Shown: positions 9,029 to 17,473 of the stretch, piece by piece
Position numbering within the stretch: position 1 is the stretch's first letter
How the letters are laid out: every line of letters begins with the position of its first letter
Assembly (NCBI RefSeq): GCF_022790535.1
Contig: NZ_LOHG01000010.1
Coordinates: 191,827-255,826, forward strand
Source of the DNA: Pseudomonas maioricensis
Lineage (GTDB): Bacteria; Pseudomonadota; Gammaproteobacteria; Pseudomonadales; Pseudomonadaceae
DNA: 64,000 nt
Direction of reading: 5' to 3'
Notes under the pieces: model-generated
Told to the model about the DNA's origin: nothing
Databases searched by the model: none
Seen by the model: the letters and a program-made list of their open reading frames with translations, nothing else
Made by a program: the position numbers and the translations under genes

Positions 9029-9658
9029 ATGAGTACTGCTACCCCTTGGAAACGCTTGAACAAAGACGACGCGGTTGTTTTGCTGGTCGACCACCAGACT
9101 GGTCTGATCTCGCTGGTGCAGGATTTCCAGCCTAACGAGTTCAAGAACAACGTGCTGGCACTGGCTGATCTGGCCAAGTTCTTCAAGCTGCCGACCATTC
9201 TGACCACCAGCTTTGAAAACGGTCCGAACGGCCCTATGGTTCCTGAGTTGAAAGAGCTGTTCCCGGACGCGCCGTACATTCCGCGTCCAGGCCAGATCAA
9301 CGCCTGGGATAACGAAGACTTCGTCAAGGCAGTGAAAGCCACCGGCCGCAAGCAACTGATCATCGCCGGTGTTGTGACCGACGTATGTGTCGCTTTTCCG
9401 ACCTTGTCGGCGCTGGCTGAAGGTTTTGAAGTGTTTGTCGTGACTGACGCGTCGGGCACTTTCAACGAAACCGTGCAACAGGCTGCCTGGGCCCGCATGA
9501 CGGCTGCCGGTGCGCAACTGGTGAACTGGTTCTCCGTAGCGTGCGAGCTGCAGGTTGACTGGCGTAACGATATGGAAGGCCTGGCGAACCTGCTGTCGCC
9601 ACGCATTCCTAACTACCGCAACCTGATGAACAGCTACACAGCACTGACTGCCAAGTAA
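9029..9658 (+). CDS. YcaC-like isochorismatase-family hydrolase
   Basis: A 209-residue cysteine hydrolase. The catalytic Asp lies in VLLVDHQTGL (Asp21) and the nucleophile in IIAGVVTDVCV (Cys120), followed by the cis-peptide-loop region AFPTLSALAEGFEVFVVTDASG. Segments RPGQINAWDNEDFVKA and SVACELQVDWRND strongly resemble E. coli YcaC, an octameric hydrolase of unknown substrate. A GGAG ribosome site precedes ATG, 52 nt after the amidohydrolase stop; a strong terminator follows. It is the last gene of the DoxX-ABM-amidohydrolase operon and probably acts on a product of the amidohydrolase (inference). Confidence 0.93.
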   Translation: MSTATPWKRLNKDDAVVLLVDHQTGLISLVQDFQPNEFKNNVLALADLAKFFKLPTILTTSFENGPNGPMVPELKELFPDAPYIPRPGQINAWDNEDFVKAVKATGRKQLIIAGVVTDVCVAFPTLSALAEGFEVFVVTDASGTFNETVQQAAWARMTAAGAQLVNWFSVACELQVDWRNDMEGLANLLSPRIPNYRNLMNSYTALTAK

Positions 9659-9673
9659 GTTCGGCGGGTCAAA

Positions 9674-9706
9674 AAGGCGCCCCACCTCGGTGGGGCGCCT
9701 TTTTTT
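9674..9706 (+). terminator. Rho-independent terminator of the DoxX-amidohydrolase operon
   Basis: Perfect 11-bp GC-rich stem (9676-9686 with 9689-9699, GGCGCCCCACC and its complement) followed by seven T. The A-run before the stem means it could also work on the opposite strand, though no minus-strand gene enters it. Confidence 0.95.
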
Positions 9707-9748
9707 GTGCGGTAAATGCGGTCTCCCGCAGTGAAACAATGACACGGA

Positions 9749-9856
9749 ACCGGCTTCAGCCGCCAAGGCGGCATCACTGACGATGAAGACGGACCGTACG
9801 GACCTCTTCGGCTGAAGCCGGTCCTGCGGGATAGCGCGGTCTATGTGGGAGCTGAG
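9749..9856. repeat. Inverted repeat and partial REP half-site
   Basis: ACCGGCTTCAGCCG (9749-9762) is repeated inverted at 9809-9822, and a lone GTGGGAGCTGAGC half-element follows at about 9845. This fills most of the 381-nt gap before the MFS gene. The remaining ~150 nt before 10040 is AT-richer and should hold the MFS promoter; no clear boxes are seen. Confidence 0.6.
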
Positions 9857-10039
9857 CAGATGGGTGATGGCGTGGGATCCATACAATCTCTGTGCATGGG
9901 CCGTCAGAAATACCGTCTTCCCCCTGTCAATTCGAGCGCTGCCCCGGATTCATTGTCTGTTGCTTAATAAGCACGGCCAAACAATCCCGCTCGATGCTAT
10001 TCGTTGTTTTATAAGCGCATTGATCATTGAGGCTGCCCC

Positions 10040-11260
10040 ATGAATTTTCGACATTACACGCTGGGTCGCCGGGGTTCTTTCTGGGTGGCTGCTGCGGTGG
10101 TCATGCACACGTTGTGGACCAGTGCGGCGCCTGCCATGACCTACCCGCTGTATGCCCGGGAATGGTCGCTGACACCGACCGTCACGACGCTGATCTTCGC
10201 AGTGTTCCCCATCGCTGTGGTGGCGACACTGATCGTGCTCGGTGATTTGTCTGACTACATCGGACGGCGGGCTGCGATGCTGCTGGGGTTAGGGTCATCA
10301 CTGCTGGGCGTGTTGCTATTCGCTGTCGCACCCGACGTGACCTGGCTACTGATCGGGCGGGCGTTCATGGGTGTCGGCGTCGGACTGTCTGCCGGGCCTT
10401 CAGCCGCTGCGGTGGTGGAGTTCAGTGCGCCGGGGCAGGCTAAACAGGCCGGTTCGATTACCACCGCAGCGCAGGCATTGGGGTTGGCCTCAGCGTTGAT
10501 CCTCAGCGGCGCGTTGATTCAGTACGCGCCGCTGCCGACCCGCTTGAGTTTCCTGCTGTTAGTGCTGGTGTTGATTGCAACGCTGTTCGGTACCTGGTTC
10601 CTGCCCCGGCATACACGCGCAGAAAGCAGGCAGGCCTGGAAGCCGCGCTTGCCGAGCATCCATAAACCGCTGCGCAGGGTGTTTCTGGTGGCAGTCACCG
10701 CTGTGCTCAGCGGCTACTCACTGGGGGCAACGATGCTCTCGTTAGGGTCGCAGATTGCCCACGACCTGATCGGTTCCAGCAATGCATTGGTCAACGGCGC
10801 CGCTATTTCGGTGTTTGCGATTGTTACTGGCGCGACCGGTATTGTCGCGCGGCGCTTGTCTGCCCATATCGCGATCATCATTGGTGGTGCATTCGCCTGC
10901 ATGGGCATGTTGTTGCTGATCCTCGCAACCTCCGACCATGCTCTGCTGGTCTTCCTGTTATCGAGCGCGAGCAGTGGTGTTGGCTATAGCCTGCTGTTCA
11001 TGGGCGGCCTGAATCTGATCAACGCCCATGCACCGGCTCATCATCGGGCAGGCACTTTGTCTGCGTTGTTTTTGGTGGCGTATCTGATGCAGGGCGTGGT
11101 GGCGATGTCGCTGGGCAGGGCCGCGACACGCTGGGGCCTGGATCTGGCGATTGATGTAGGCTGTGCGGCACTCGCATTGTTGAGCCTGTTTGCGATTTTG
11201 CTGGTGGTCCTTGTGCGCAGGCCCGCCATCGCCAGCAGCGCCCAGCCATTGACACCTTGA
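10040..11260 (+). CDS. MFS transporter
   Basis: A 406-residue major facilitator with 12 expected membrane helices. The loop 2-3 motif reads GDLSDYIGRRAA (motif A, Asp and Arg conserved), followed by LIGRAFMGVGVGLSAGPSAAAVVE. Motif A is usual for drug/H+ and metabolite antiporters. The FAH-family hydrolase gene begins 44 nt downstream in the same direction, so the pair is probably co-transcribed, and the transporter may carry that enzyme's substrate or product (inference). Start at 10040 gives a short polar N-terminus before the first helix. Confidence 0.88.
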   Translation: MNFRHYTLGRRGSFWVAAAVVMHTLWTSAAPAMTYPLYAREWSLTPTVTTLIFAVFPIAVVATLIVLGDLSDYIGRRAAMLLGLGSSLLGVLLFAVAPDVTWLLIGRAFMGVGVGLSAGPSAAAVVEFSAPGQAKQAGSITTAAQALGLASALILSGALIQYAPLPTRLSFLLLVLVLIATLFGTWFLPRHTRAESRQAWKPRLPSIHKPLRRVFLVAVTAVLSGYSLGATMLSLGSQIAHDLIGSSNALVNGAAISVFAIVTGATGIVARRLSAHIAIIIGGAFACMGMLLLILATSDHALLVFLLSSASSGVGYSLLFMGGLNLINAHAPAHHRAGTLSALFLVAYLMQGVVAMSLGRAATRWGLDLAIDVGCAALALLSLFAILLVVLVRRPAIASSAQPLTP

Positions 11261-11304
11261 GATTACAGTGTGCTTGCGCCTATCTACTGACAAGGAATAC
11301 CCCT

Positions 11305-12147
11305 ATGAAGCTGGTTCGTTTTGGTTTGCCGGGTGCTGAAAAACCGGGTCTGATCGACTCCAACGGTGATATTCGTGACCTCTCTGCTCACCTCGATGAC
11401 ATCGACGGCGCTGCACTTTCCAGCGAAAGCCTGTCGCGTTTGAGCGCGATCAATAGCGCGTCGCTGCCGTTGGTTGCTGTCGATGTGCGTGTTGGCCCAC
11501 CCGTCAGTAAGGGCGGGCGGGTGATCTGCATCGGGCTCAATTACACCGATCACGCCGCTGAAACCAATTTGCCGATCCCTGCCGAACCGGTGATGTTCCT
11601 CAAGGCTTGTCATCCTACCGGCGCCAACGACGATATTCGCTTGCCGATCGGCTCGGTGAAGGCCGACTGGGAAGTCGAACTGGGTATCGTCATCGGTACT
11701 CAAGGGTTGTACATCGACAAAGCTGACGCCTTGAAGCACATCGCCGGTTACTGCGTGGTGAATGACTTTTCTGAGCGCAGTTATCAGATGGAGCGGGGCG
11801 GGCAGTGGACCAAAGGCAAGAGCTTCCCAGGCTTTGCGCCTGTTGGCCCTTGGCTGGTAACCACGGATGAAGTGGCTGATTCCGGCAAGCTGGCATTGTG
11901 GCTGGACGTTAACGGCACGCGCCATCAGGACGGCAACACGGCTAACCAGATTTTCGATGTGGCGACTGTCGTGAGCTATGTGTCGCAGTTTATCGAGCTG
12001 GAGCCCGGCGACCTGATCTGCACCGGTACCCCCGCCGGGGTCGGGCTGGGCCACAAGCCTGAGCCGCTGTTTCTCAAACCCGGCGATGTGGTGACGCTGG
12101 GTGTCGAAGGGCTTGGGCAGCAGCGGCAGGTGATCAAGGCTTTTTGA
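11305..12147 (+). CDS. Fumarylacetoacetate hydrolase (FAH) family protein
   Basis: A 280-residue FAH-fold enzyme. An N-terminal ~65-residue lid region (KLVRFGLPGAEKPG) is followed by the catalytic domain with IGLNYTDHAAE, the metal-binding ADWEVELGIVIG, CVVNDFSERSYQ and LICTGTPAGVGLG. Enzymes of this shape cleave C-C bonds in 2,4-diketo acids or hydrolyse/decarboxylate oxo-acids (for example the last step of non-phosphorylative sugar pathways). The start at 11305 is supported by AAGGA 9 nt upstream; earlier in-frame codons overlap the MFS gene end. Which pathway it serves is not shown by the neighbours. Confidence 0.9.
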   Translation: MKLVRFGLPGAEKPGLIDSNGDIRDLSAHLDDIDGAALSSESLSRLSAINSASLPLVAVDVRVGPPVSKGGRVICIGLNYTDHAAETNLPIPAEPVMFLKACHPTGANDDIRLPIGSVKADWEVELGIVIGTQGLYIDKADALKHIAGYCVVNDFSERSYQMERGGQWTKGKSFPGFAPVGPWLVTTDEVADSGKLALWLDVNGTRHQDGNTANQIFDVATVVSYVSQFIELEPGDLICTGTPAGVGLGHKPEPLFLKPGDVVTLGVEGLGQQRQVIKAF

Positions 12148-12207
12148 CGTTGCCTGAAATGCGATTACCTTGGGGGAAATTCTGTGTTGGCCTGCAAACG
12201 CAAACCC

Positions 12208-12345
12208 CGGTAGGAGCGAATTTATTCGCGATGGGGGCGGTGCATCCGCAGCCTGTGTACGAGGCTTGCTCAGGACTCAGCCCTTGATGGGGCAGGCATG
12301 GGATGTCGTCGCTCATCGCGAGCAAGCTCAGCTCCCACAAGGGGA
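12208..12345. repeat. Two REP half-elements of different type
   Basis: GGTAGGAGCGAATTTATTCGCGA starts at 12209 region and an inverted half ending in GAGCAAGCTCAGCTCCCAC lies at 12313-12342. The two halves belong to different arm families, so this looks like a decayed or recombined REPIN rather than one hairpin. It lies between convergent FAH and MFS genes. Confidence 0.65.
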
Positions 12346-12370
12346 GCACATTTCACATCCGGTAAGTGGT

Positions 12371-13579
12371 TTAATTTCGAGCAATCAAAGCAGCAACAAA
12401 ATCAGCCACTAAAGCCACCGCAATAGCCGACGCGGCGATCACGAACAACATGACGTGGTGGCCGTCGTTGGCGTTGAAAATCACTGAATACCCATAACCG
12501 CCCAGCGCTTGAAACGTCGCAAAGGAAACGGTCGCACGGCTCCAGGCTACTTGCTGCTGGTCGTGGCGAGGTACCAGCTCGTGGATCCGGCCCAGCGCCA
12601 GTGGCACGATGCCGGGCGGGAACGAACCAATGATGATCGCCAGCAGCGCGAGCAGGGCGAAACTGCTGGTGCTGCACAACAACGCGACAGCCACTGCCTG
12701 TACTGCCAACACCACACGAATTGAGGTGCGCGCGCCCAGACGGTCCGCCAGAAAGCCATAGACCACTGGCCCCAGAATCGCCCCGACGCCGTACATGACC
12801 CAGATCACTGCACCGGCGTGCGCAGTAAGACCAAGCCCCCGCGTCACGTAATCCACCAGAAATACCATCGCTGGTACCAGACCGATGGCCATCAGCGCGT
12901 ATTGGCCGAACAACAGGTAGATCCCTGGATCCATGCGGCTGTGCTGCGTTTGATGGGGCTCCGGGTTTGAGGCCGACGCTGCTGCGGTAGCACTTACCGA
13001 TGGCCAGCCGAACCAGCTGATTGCGGTCAGTGCGAGGGAAACCAGGCCCAGACCAATCCAGGCATCGCGCAAGCCCAGCGACAAAAGGAACGGTACCAGC
13101 GTGCCGGAACCGGCGATGCCGAGGCCGACGCCGATAAAGATTGCGCCGCTGGCCAGCCCCCGGCGAGCGACGGGCACGTGAGGAATCACGGTTGCGGCCA
13201 CAACCACCATGATTGCGCCGCCCGCGATACCGGACAGCAAGCGCCAACTGAAGAACCAGGCGAGGGACAGCGGGTAAGCGCACGCAAAGAACGAGGCGGT
13301 GGCAATCAGCATCATCAGCCGCAGTGAATGCCCGTTGGACAGTCGCGCGGCAATAGGGCGGCCGGTCAGCGCGCCGATCAGATAACCGATCAGATTGGCT
13401 GCGCTGAGATAAATCACATCCGATGCGGAGAACCACTGGGCGTGAATCAACGAAGGAATCAACGGCGTATAGGCAAATCGCGCCAGGCCAATGCTGACCA
13501 GGCTGGCGCTAAGGCCCGCAAGAATATGCAGCCAGACGCTATTGCGCCGGGGTGCAAGGGTGTCAGTGGTGGTGTGCAT
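12371..13579 (-). CDS. YbfB/YjiJ-family MFS transporter
   Basis: A 402-residue membrane protein with the YbfB/YjiJ hallmarks: SIGLARFAYTPLIPSLI in the first helix, LIGYLIGALTGRP in the second, SGIAGGAIMVVVAATV in the middle and a motif-A-like LADRLGARTS in the second half. Function unknown for the family; some are sugar or aromatic transporters. ATG 13579 has AAAGGA 9 nt upstream, whereas the frame could extend to 13774 only through non-homologous sequence. Divergent from the LysR regulator starting at 13725; the 145-nt gap should contain a shared operator. Confidence 0.9.
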   Translation of the reverse strand: MHTTTDTLAPRRNSVWLHILAGLSASLVSIGLARFAYTPLIPSLIHAQWFSASDVIYLSAANLIGYLIGALTGRPIAARLSNGHSLRLMMLIATASFFACAYPLSLAWFFSWRLLSGIAGGAIMVVVAATVIPHVPVARRGLASGAIFIGVGLGIAGSGTLVPFLLSLGLRDAWIGLGLVSLALTAISWFGWPSVSATAAASASNPEPHQTQHSRMDPGIYLLFGQYALMAIGLVPAMVFLVDYVTRGLGLTAHAGAVIWVMYGVGAILGPVVYGFLADRLGARTSIRVVLAVQAVAVALLCSTSSFALLALLAIIIGSFPPGIVPLALGRIHELVPRHDQQQVAWSRATVSFATFQALGGYGYSVIFNANDGHHVMLFVIAASAIAVALVADFVAALIARN

Positions 13580-13724
13580 GGTGGAATGTCCTTTCCCATG
13601 AATTCTGGAAATTAAAGTGAGCACTGCAAAGTGCTTGGCTGCGTCCATAGTAACGGCGATGATTGATGCAATATTGCAGTTAATTCTCTTGGCTAAGATG
13701 CAAAAATGCATCGCGGAGGCGTTT

Positions 13725-14597
13725 TTGAATTGGGACGACACACGAATCTTTCTGGCTGTGTGCAGGAAGTCCACGTTGCGCGGCGCGGCGCGCGTGCTGA
13801 ATGTGGATCAGGCCACTGTCGGGCGCAGAATTGCGGCGCTGGAGAAAGCGCTGGGCACCACGGTATTTTTACGGACTTCGGAAGGCTACGTGCTGACAGC
13901 CGCGGGGGAGGCGGTGTTTCGCTCGGCGGAAAAAATGGAGCGTTCGGCACTGGAGCTTCAGCGTCAGGTTCAGGGGCTTGATGATCGACTGAAGGGAGAG
14001 GTGCGCATCACCTCTACCGATTCGTTAGCCATCGACTTTCTGATTCCCGCCATCGCCAACCTGCATCGGCAGCACCCTGATGTGAAAGTCCGGCTTGATG
14101 CTTCTATTCAAATGCTCAGCCTGTCCAGGCGCGAAGCCGACATTGCGATCAGAAACGTCAAGCCGGAAAACCCTGACCTCATTGCCCGGTGCATCGCGCG
14201 CTGGCCGGTGGGGCTGTTCGCTTCGGCGGAATATGCGCAACGTCGCGGCTCACCTGAACAAGGTGCAGCCTTTGCCGGGCACGACGTGATCATGTTTCAG
14301 CCCTATCTGGAAAGTGGCCGTGAAGCGACTATCGTTTCTGAGCCGGTCACCCATGGGCGTCTGGTTGCAACCGTTAATTCGGGCTTGATGATGCGACATT
14401 CAATCGCTGCAGGAATCGGCATCGGCGAAATCCCGGTGTGCCTGGGTGAGCGGGACGGGCTGACCCGGCTGTGGCCTGACCGACAACGACAGGAAACCTA
14501 TGACGTCTGGCTGGTGACTCACGAAGATTTGCGGCATACCGCGCGGGTCAGGGCGGTGATTGATCAGATTGTCGACGTATTTGGCGAGGTTGGATGA
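13725..14597 (+). CDS. LysR-family transcriptional regulator (TTG start)
   Basis: A 290-residue LysR protein. The HTH reads NWDDTRIFLAVCRKSTLRGAA and LNVDQATVGRRIAALEKAL, and the effector domain follows from GEVRITSTDSLA. I place the start at the TTG at 13725: it has a perfect GGAGG five bases upstream and gives the (M)NWDDTRIFLAV beginning typical of this subgroup, while ATG 13698 would add nine residues with no ribosome site. It is divergent from the YbfB-like transporter, which it most likely controls. Confidence 0.88.
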   Translation: MNWDDTRIFLAVCRKSTLRGAARVLNVDQATVGRRIAALEKALGTTVFLRTSEGYVLTAAGEAVFRSAEKMERSALELQRQVQGLDDRLKGEVRITSTDSLAIDFLIPAIANLHRQHPDVKVRLDASIQMLSLSRREADIAIRNVKPENPDLIARCIARWPVGLFASAEYAQRRGSPEQGAAFAGHDVIMFQPYLESGREATIVSEPVTHGRLVATVNSGLMMRHSIAAGIGIGEIPVCLGERDGLTRLWPDRQRQETYDVWLVTHEDLRHTARVRAVIDQIVDVFGEVG

Positions 14598-14846
14598 GGC
14601 TTATAGTGCTTACACTCGAATGGATGCTTTTGACATCATAAAACCGATTTACGGTTGTTTTTCCTCGAAAATCGGCGTCTTTACACCTTGACGACGAGCA
14701 TTAACCAATGTGCCATTATCGGCCGCTTGCATTTCAAGGCAAATGGTAGAGAATCGCCGCATGGCGAGCCTCGCCCCCCTTTTTCATCTTTATATTGCAT
14801 GCCTGAGTGATCAGGTTTGCCGACATCGGTCAGGAGTTCAAACAAT

Positions 14847-15698
14847 ATGGCAGCAGTGCAGCAGCAGACCGTTGAAGCGATCAAGAAGTCTCAGTCCGAG
14901 TTGACAGCCGCATGGGTTGCAGCACTGGAAGCAAACGGCGCCACTCGCAACATCAAGGATGATGACCTGAAACAACAGATGGCAGATTTCTTCCACCTGG
15001 TTGTTTCTGTGGCTGAGAAGGGCCGTCACCAATCACTGGCAGGCAGTGACTGGGACGAAATTCGCCAGTTCCTCGAAAAGCTTTCTCAAAGCCGCGCCCT
15101 GATCGGTCAGGACTCACAGCAGACCGCCAGTTTTATTTTTTCCTTCAAAGGGCCTTTGTTTGCTTTGCTGCAGCGTGAATACCACGCAGATCCGGTGATG
15201 TATGCCGAACAGTTGCTGGAGCTTTCCGAGTTGCTTGATGCGCTGGCCATGCACACTATTCGCACCTTCCAGAAGTCGCGTGAGAGCGTGATCAAGCGTC
15301 AGCAGGAAGAGTTGCTGGAGCTGTCGACCCCGGTCGTCAAACTATGGGACGGCGTACTGGCTTTGCCAATGATCGGCACCCTGGATTCGCAGCGGACTCA
15401 GGTGGTCATGGAGTCCCTGTTGCAGCGCATCGTCGATACCGGTTCGGAAATTGCCATCATCGACATCACCGGCGTGCCAACCGTTGACACGCTGGTCGCC
15501 CAGCACCTGCTGAAAACCGTTACTGCTATCCGTTTGATGGGCGCTGACTGCATCATCAGTGGCGTGCGCCCACAAATTGCACAAACCATCGTGCACCTGG
15601 GTCTGGACCTGCAAGGCGTCGTGACCAAGGCTAATCTCGCCGATGCGCTGGCTCTGTCGCTGAAGCGCCTGGGGCTGACCGTCACCAAGGCGGTATAA
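14847..15698 (+). CDS. rsbR: RsbR-like stressosome sensor/scaffold protein
   Basis: A 283-residue protein with an all-helical N-terminal sensory domain (about 1-150, globin-like in topology but not recognisably heme-binding) and a C-terminal STAS domain (about 160-280). ELSTPVVKLWDGVLALPMIGTLDSQR and IIDITGVPTVDTLVAQHLL are hallmark RsbR sequences. By memory alignment with B. subtilis RsbRA, Thr215 in VPTVDT matches the regulatory Thr205 and Ser181 takes the place of Thr171. First gene of a six-gene operon; CAGGAG precedes ATG 14847. RsbR and RsbS build the stressosome shell that holds the RsbT kinase until stress. Confidence 0.93.
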   Translation: MAAVQQQTVEAIKKSQSELTAAWVAALEANGATRNIKDDDLKQQMADFFHLVVSVAEKGRHQSLAGSDWDEIRQFLEKLSQSRALIGQDSQQTASFIFSFKGPLFALLQREYHADPVMYAEQLLELSELLDALAMHTIRTFQKSRESVIKRQQEELLELSTPVVKLWDGVLALPMIGTLDSQRTQVVMESLLQRIVDTGSEIAIIDITGVPTVDTLVAQHLLKTVTAIRLMGADCIISGVRPQIAQTIVHLGLDLQGVVTKANLADALALSLKRLGLTVTKAV

Positions 15699-15702
15699 GT
15701 TC

Positions 15703-16065
15703 ATGGAACGTATTCCTATTTTGCAGATGGGTGCTTATCTGCTCGTCACTATTCAGGTCGACATGCACGATCAGCTTGCGCTGACCCTGCAGGACGACCT
15801 GTCCGAGCGCATCAGCAAAACCTCTGCACGGGGTGTATTGATCGACATCTCAGCGCTCGACATCGTCGATTCGTTCGTCGGGCGCATGATCGGCACCATT
15901 TCCGGCCTGTCGCGGATCATGGATGCCGAGACCGTGCTGGTGGGTATGCAACCCGCTGTGGCGATCACGCTGGTTGAACTGGGCATGACCTTGCCGGGTG
16001 TAAGCACCGCGTTGAACGTGGAGCGCGGTATGAGACTGTTACAAGAGCGAGTTGACGCGCAATGA
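15703..16065 (+). CDS. rsbS: RsbS-like STAS protein of the stressosome
   Basis: A 120-residue single STAS domain. VLIDISALDIVDSFVGRMIG contains Ser57 in the VDSF position, matching the RsbS serine that RsbT phosphorylates (Ser59 in B. subtilis). LPILQMG-like first strand and the GMQPAVAITLVELG helix fit RsbS. It starts 4 nt after rsbR and overlaps rsbT by 4 nt, the gene order found in Bacillus and in Gram-negative stressosome operons. Confidence 0.94.
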   Translation: MERIPILQMGAYLLVTIQVDMHDQLALTLQDDLSERISKTSARGVLIDISALDIVDSFVGRMIGTISGLSRIMDAETVLVGMQPAVAITLVELGMTLPGVSTALNVERGMRLLQERVDAQ

Positions 16066-16466
16066 CCGTGCGTAGCAGCGGCACGCAACCGGTGCTGATC
16101 GAACAGGATGTCGTACTTGCACGCCAGACGGCTCGCAAGCTGGCTCAGGAGTGCGGCATGCGCTTGATCGATCTGACCAAGATGGTTACCGCCGTCAGTG
16201 AGTTGGCCCGTAATACCATGGTTTACGGTGGCGGCGGCGACATGGACTGGCAGATTATCGAAGATGGCCTGCGCACCGGCTTGCGGATCACCTTCCGCGA
16301 CGAAGGTCCGGGTATCCCTGATCTGAAACTGGCGATGACCGATGGCTGGACTTCCGGCAATGGCATGGGGCTTGGTCTGACGGGCGCCAAACGCCTGGTG
16401 GAAGAGTTTGAACTGGACACCGCGCCCGGTGCCGGTACTCGCATAACGATTACCCGATGGACTTGA
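16062..16466 (+). CDS. rsbT: RsbT-like serine/threonine kinase (switch protein)
   Basis: A 134-residue GHKL ATPase. N-box SELARNTMVYGGGG (Asn51), G1 box DEGPGIPD (Asp80) and G2 box GNGMGLGLTGAKRL are all intact, in the short form typical of RsbT. RsbT phosphorylates RsbS and RsbR, leaves the stressosome and then binds an output partner. No RsbU-type partner lies in the window, so the partner is probably in the following phosphatase or kinases (inference). Overlaps both neighbours by 4 and 10 nt. Confidence 0.94.
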   Translation: MTVRSSGTQPVLIEQDVVLARQTARKLAQECGMRLIDLTKMVTAVSELARNTMVYGGGGDMDWQIIEDGLRTGLRITFRDEGPGIPDLKLAMTDGWTSGNGMGLGLTGAKRLVEEFELDTAPGAGTRITITRWT

Positions 16467-17473
16467 ATCTGCGCAGCACCCTGACGCAGGTTTTGTTGAT
16501 CGAAGACTCCAGCCAGGTAGGGCACGCCAGACGAACCGCTCAGCAATTGGCGCAAGCACTTGCGTTCGATGAGGTGGATGCCGGACGTGTGGCGTTGGTG
16601 GCAACGGAACTGGCCAGCAACATCCTCAAGCATGTCGGGCGTGGTGAGTTACACCTGCGGGTGTTCGATTCACCTGCACTGTCTGGCATCGAGATTATTG
16701 CGGTGGATCGCGGCCCGGGTTTCGACCTGCATGATTGTCTGCGCGATGGTTTTTCGACCGGCGGCACGCAAGGTATAGGCCTGGGCGCAATGGCGCGACA
16801 GGCGGACGTCTTTGATGTCCATGCGGATGCCCGTGGCGCAGTGGTTCTGACCCGGTTTTATCGACGCAAAGACAAGGTCCGGGACCTGCGCATCGGTATC
16901 AGCCAGCATTCACTGCATGATGATCCTGCCTGCGGCGACGTCTGGTCGTTGGCAATGGAAGGGCAGCGGATCAGCGTGCTGGTGGTGGATGGCCTGGGTC
17001 ATGGCGAAGACGCTGAGGTCGCCGCTCGGGCGGGTGAAGTGGAGTTTCAGCGGCGGCCTTTCGATTCGGCCGAGCAGATTTTTGACGATATGCACCACGC
17101 CATGAGGGGCACGCGTGGCGGCGCGGCGGCAGTCGTTCAGTTCGACGCGGGTAGTGGTGGGCTGCGTTTTGTGGGAATCGGCAATATCGGCGCAACTCTG
17201 ATTGAGGGTGATAAAACCCGAGGGTTGGTATCGCATCCGGGCATCGTCGGTCTGCAGTTCCGAAAGGCTCAGGCGTTCGAGCATGCGGGCGCGCAAGGGC
17301 AGTTGCTGGTGATGTTCAGCGATGGCCTGCAATCTCGTTGGAACCTGCGTGACTATCCGGGTCTGATCTATCGGCATCCAGCGATTATCGCTGCTGTGCT
17401 GCATCGCGATTTTTGCCGCGGTCGCGACGATGTCACTGTTTTGGTCATTACCCTGGAGGCGTTCAATGCCTGA
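16457..17473 (+). CDS. RsbX-like PP2C phosphatase fused to an RsbT/RsbW-like ATPase domain
   Basis: A 338-residue two-domain protein. Residues 10-135 are a second GHKL ATPase of the HATPase_c_2 kind: VATELASNILKHV (Asn55), VDRGPGFD (Asp84), GTQGIGLGAMARQ. Residues 145-335 are a PP2C/SpoIIE-type phosphatase with the metal aspartates in GDVWS (Asp161), VVDGLGHG (Asp178), MFSDGLQ (Asp289) and GRDDVTVLV (Asp324/325). Bacillus RsbX, which resets the stressosome by dephosphorylating RsbR/RsbS, has only the phosphatase part. Start overlaps rsbT by 10 nt. Could carry both kinase and phosphatase roles. Confidence 0.9.
   Translation: MDLNLRSTLTQVLLIEDSSQVGHARRTAQQLAQALAFDEVDAGRVALVATELASNILKHVGRGELHLRVFDSPALSGIEIIAVDRGPGFDLHDCLRDGFSTGGTQGIGLGAMARQADVFDVHADARGAVVLTRFYRRKDKVRDLRIGISQHSLHDDPACGDVWSLAMEGQRISVLVVDGLGHGEDAEVAARAGEVEFQRRPFDSAEQIFDDMHHAMRGTRGGAAAVVQFDAGSGGLRFVGIGNIGATLIEGDKTRGLVSHPGIVGLQFRKAQAFEHAGAQGQLLVMFSDGLQSRWNLRDYPGLIYRHPAIIAAVLHRDFCRGRDDVTVLVITLEAFNA

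Noticed and set aside
9749..9822. Inverted repeat as a second terminator
   Set aside because: No T-run after the right arm; kept only as a repeat.
14817..14846. Longer rsbR start
   Set aside because: The added ten residues do not fit and CAGGAG supports ATG 14847.
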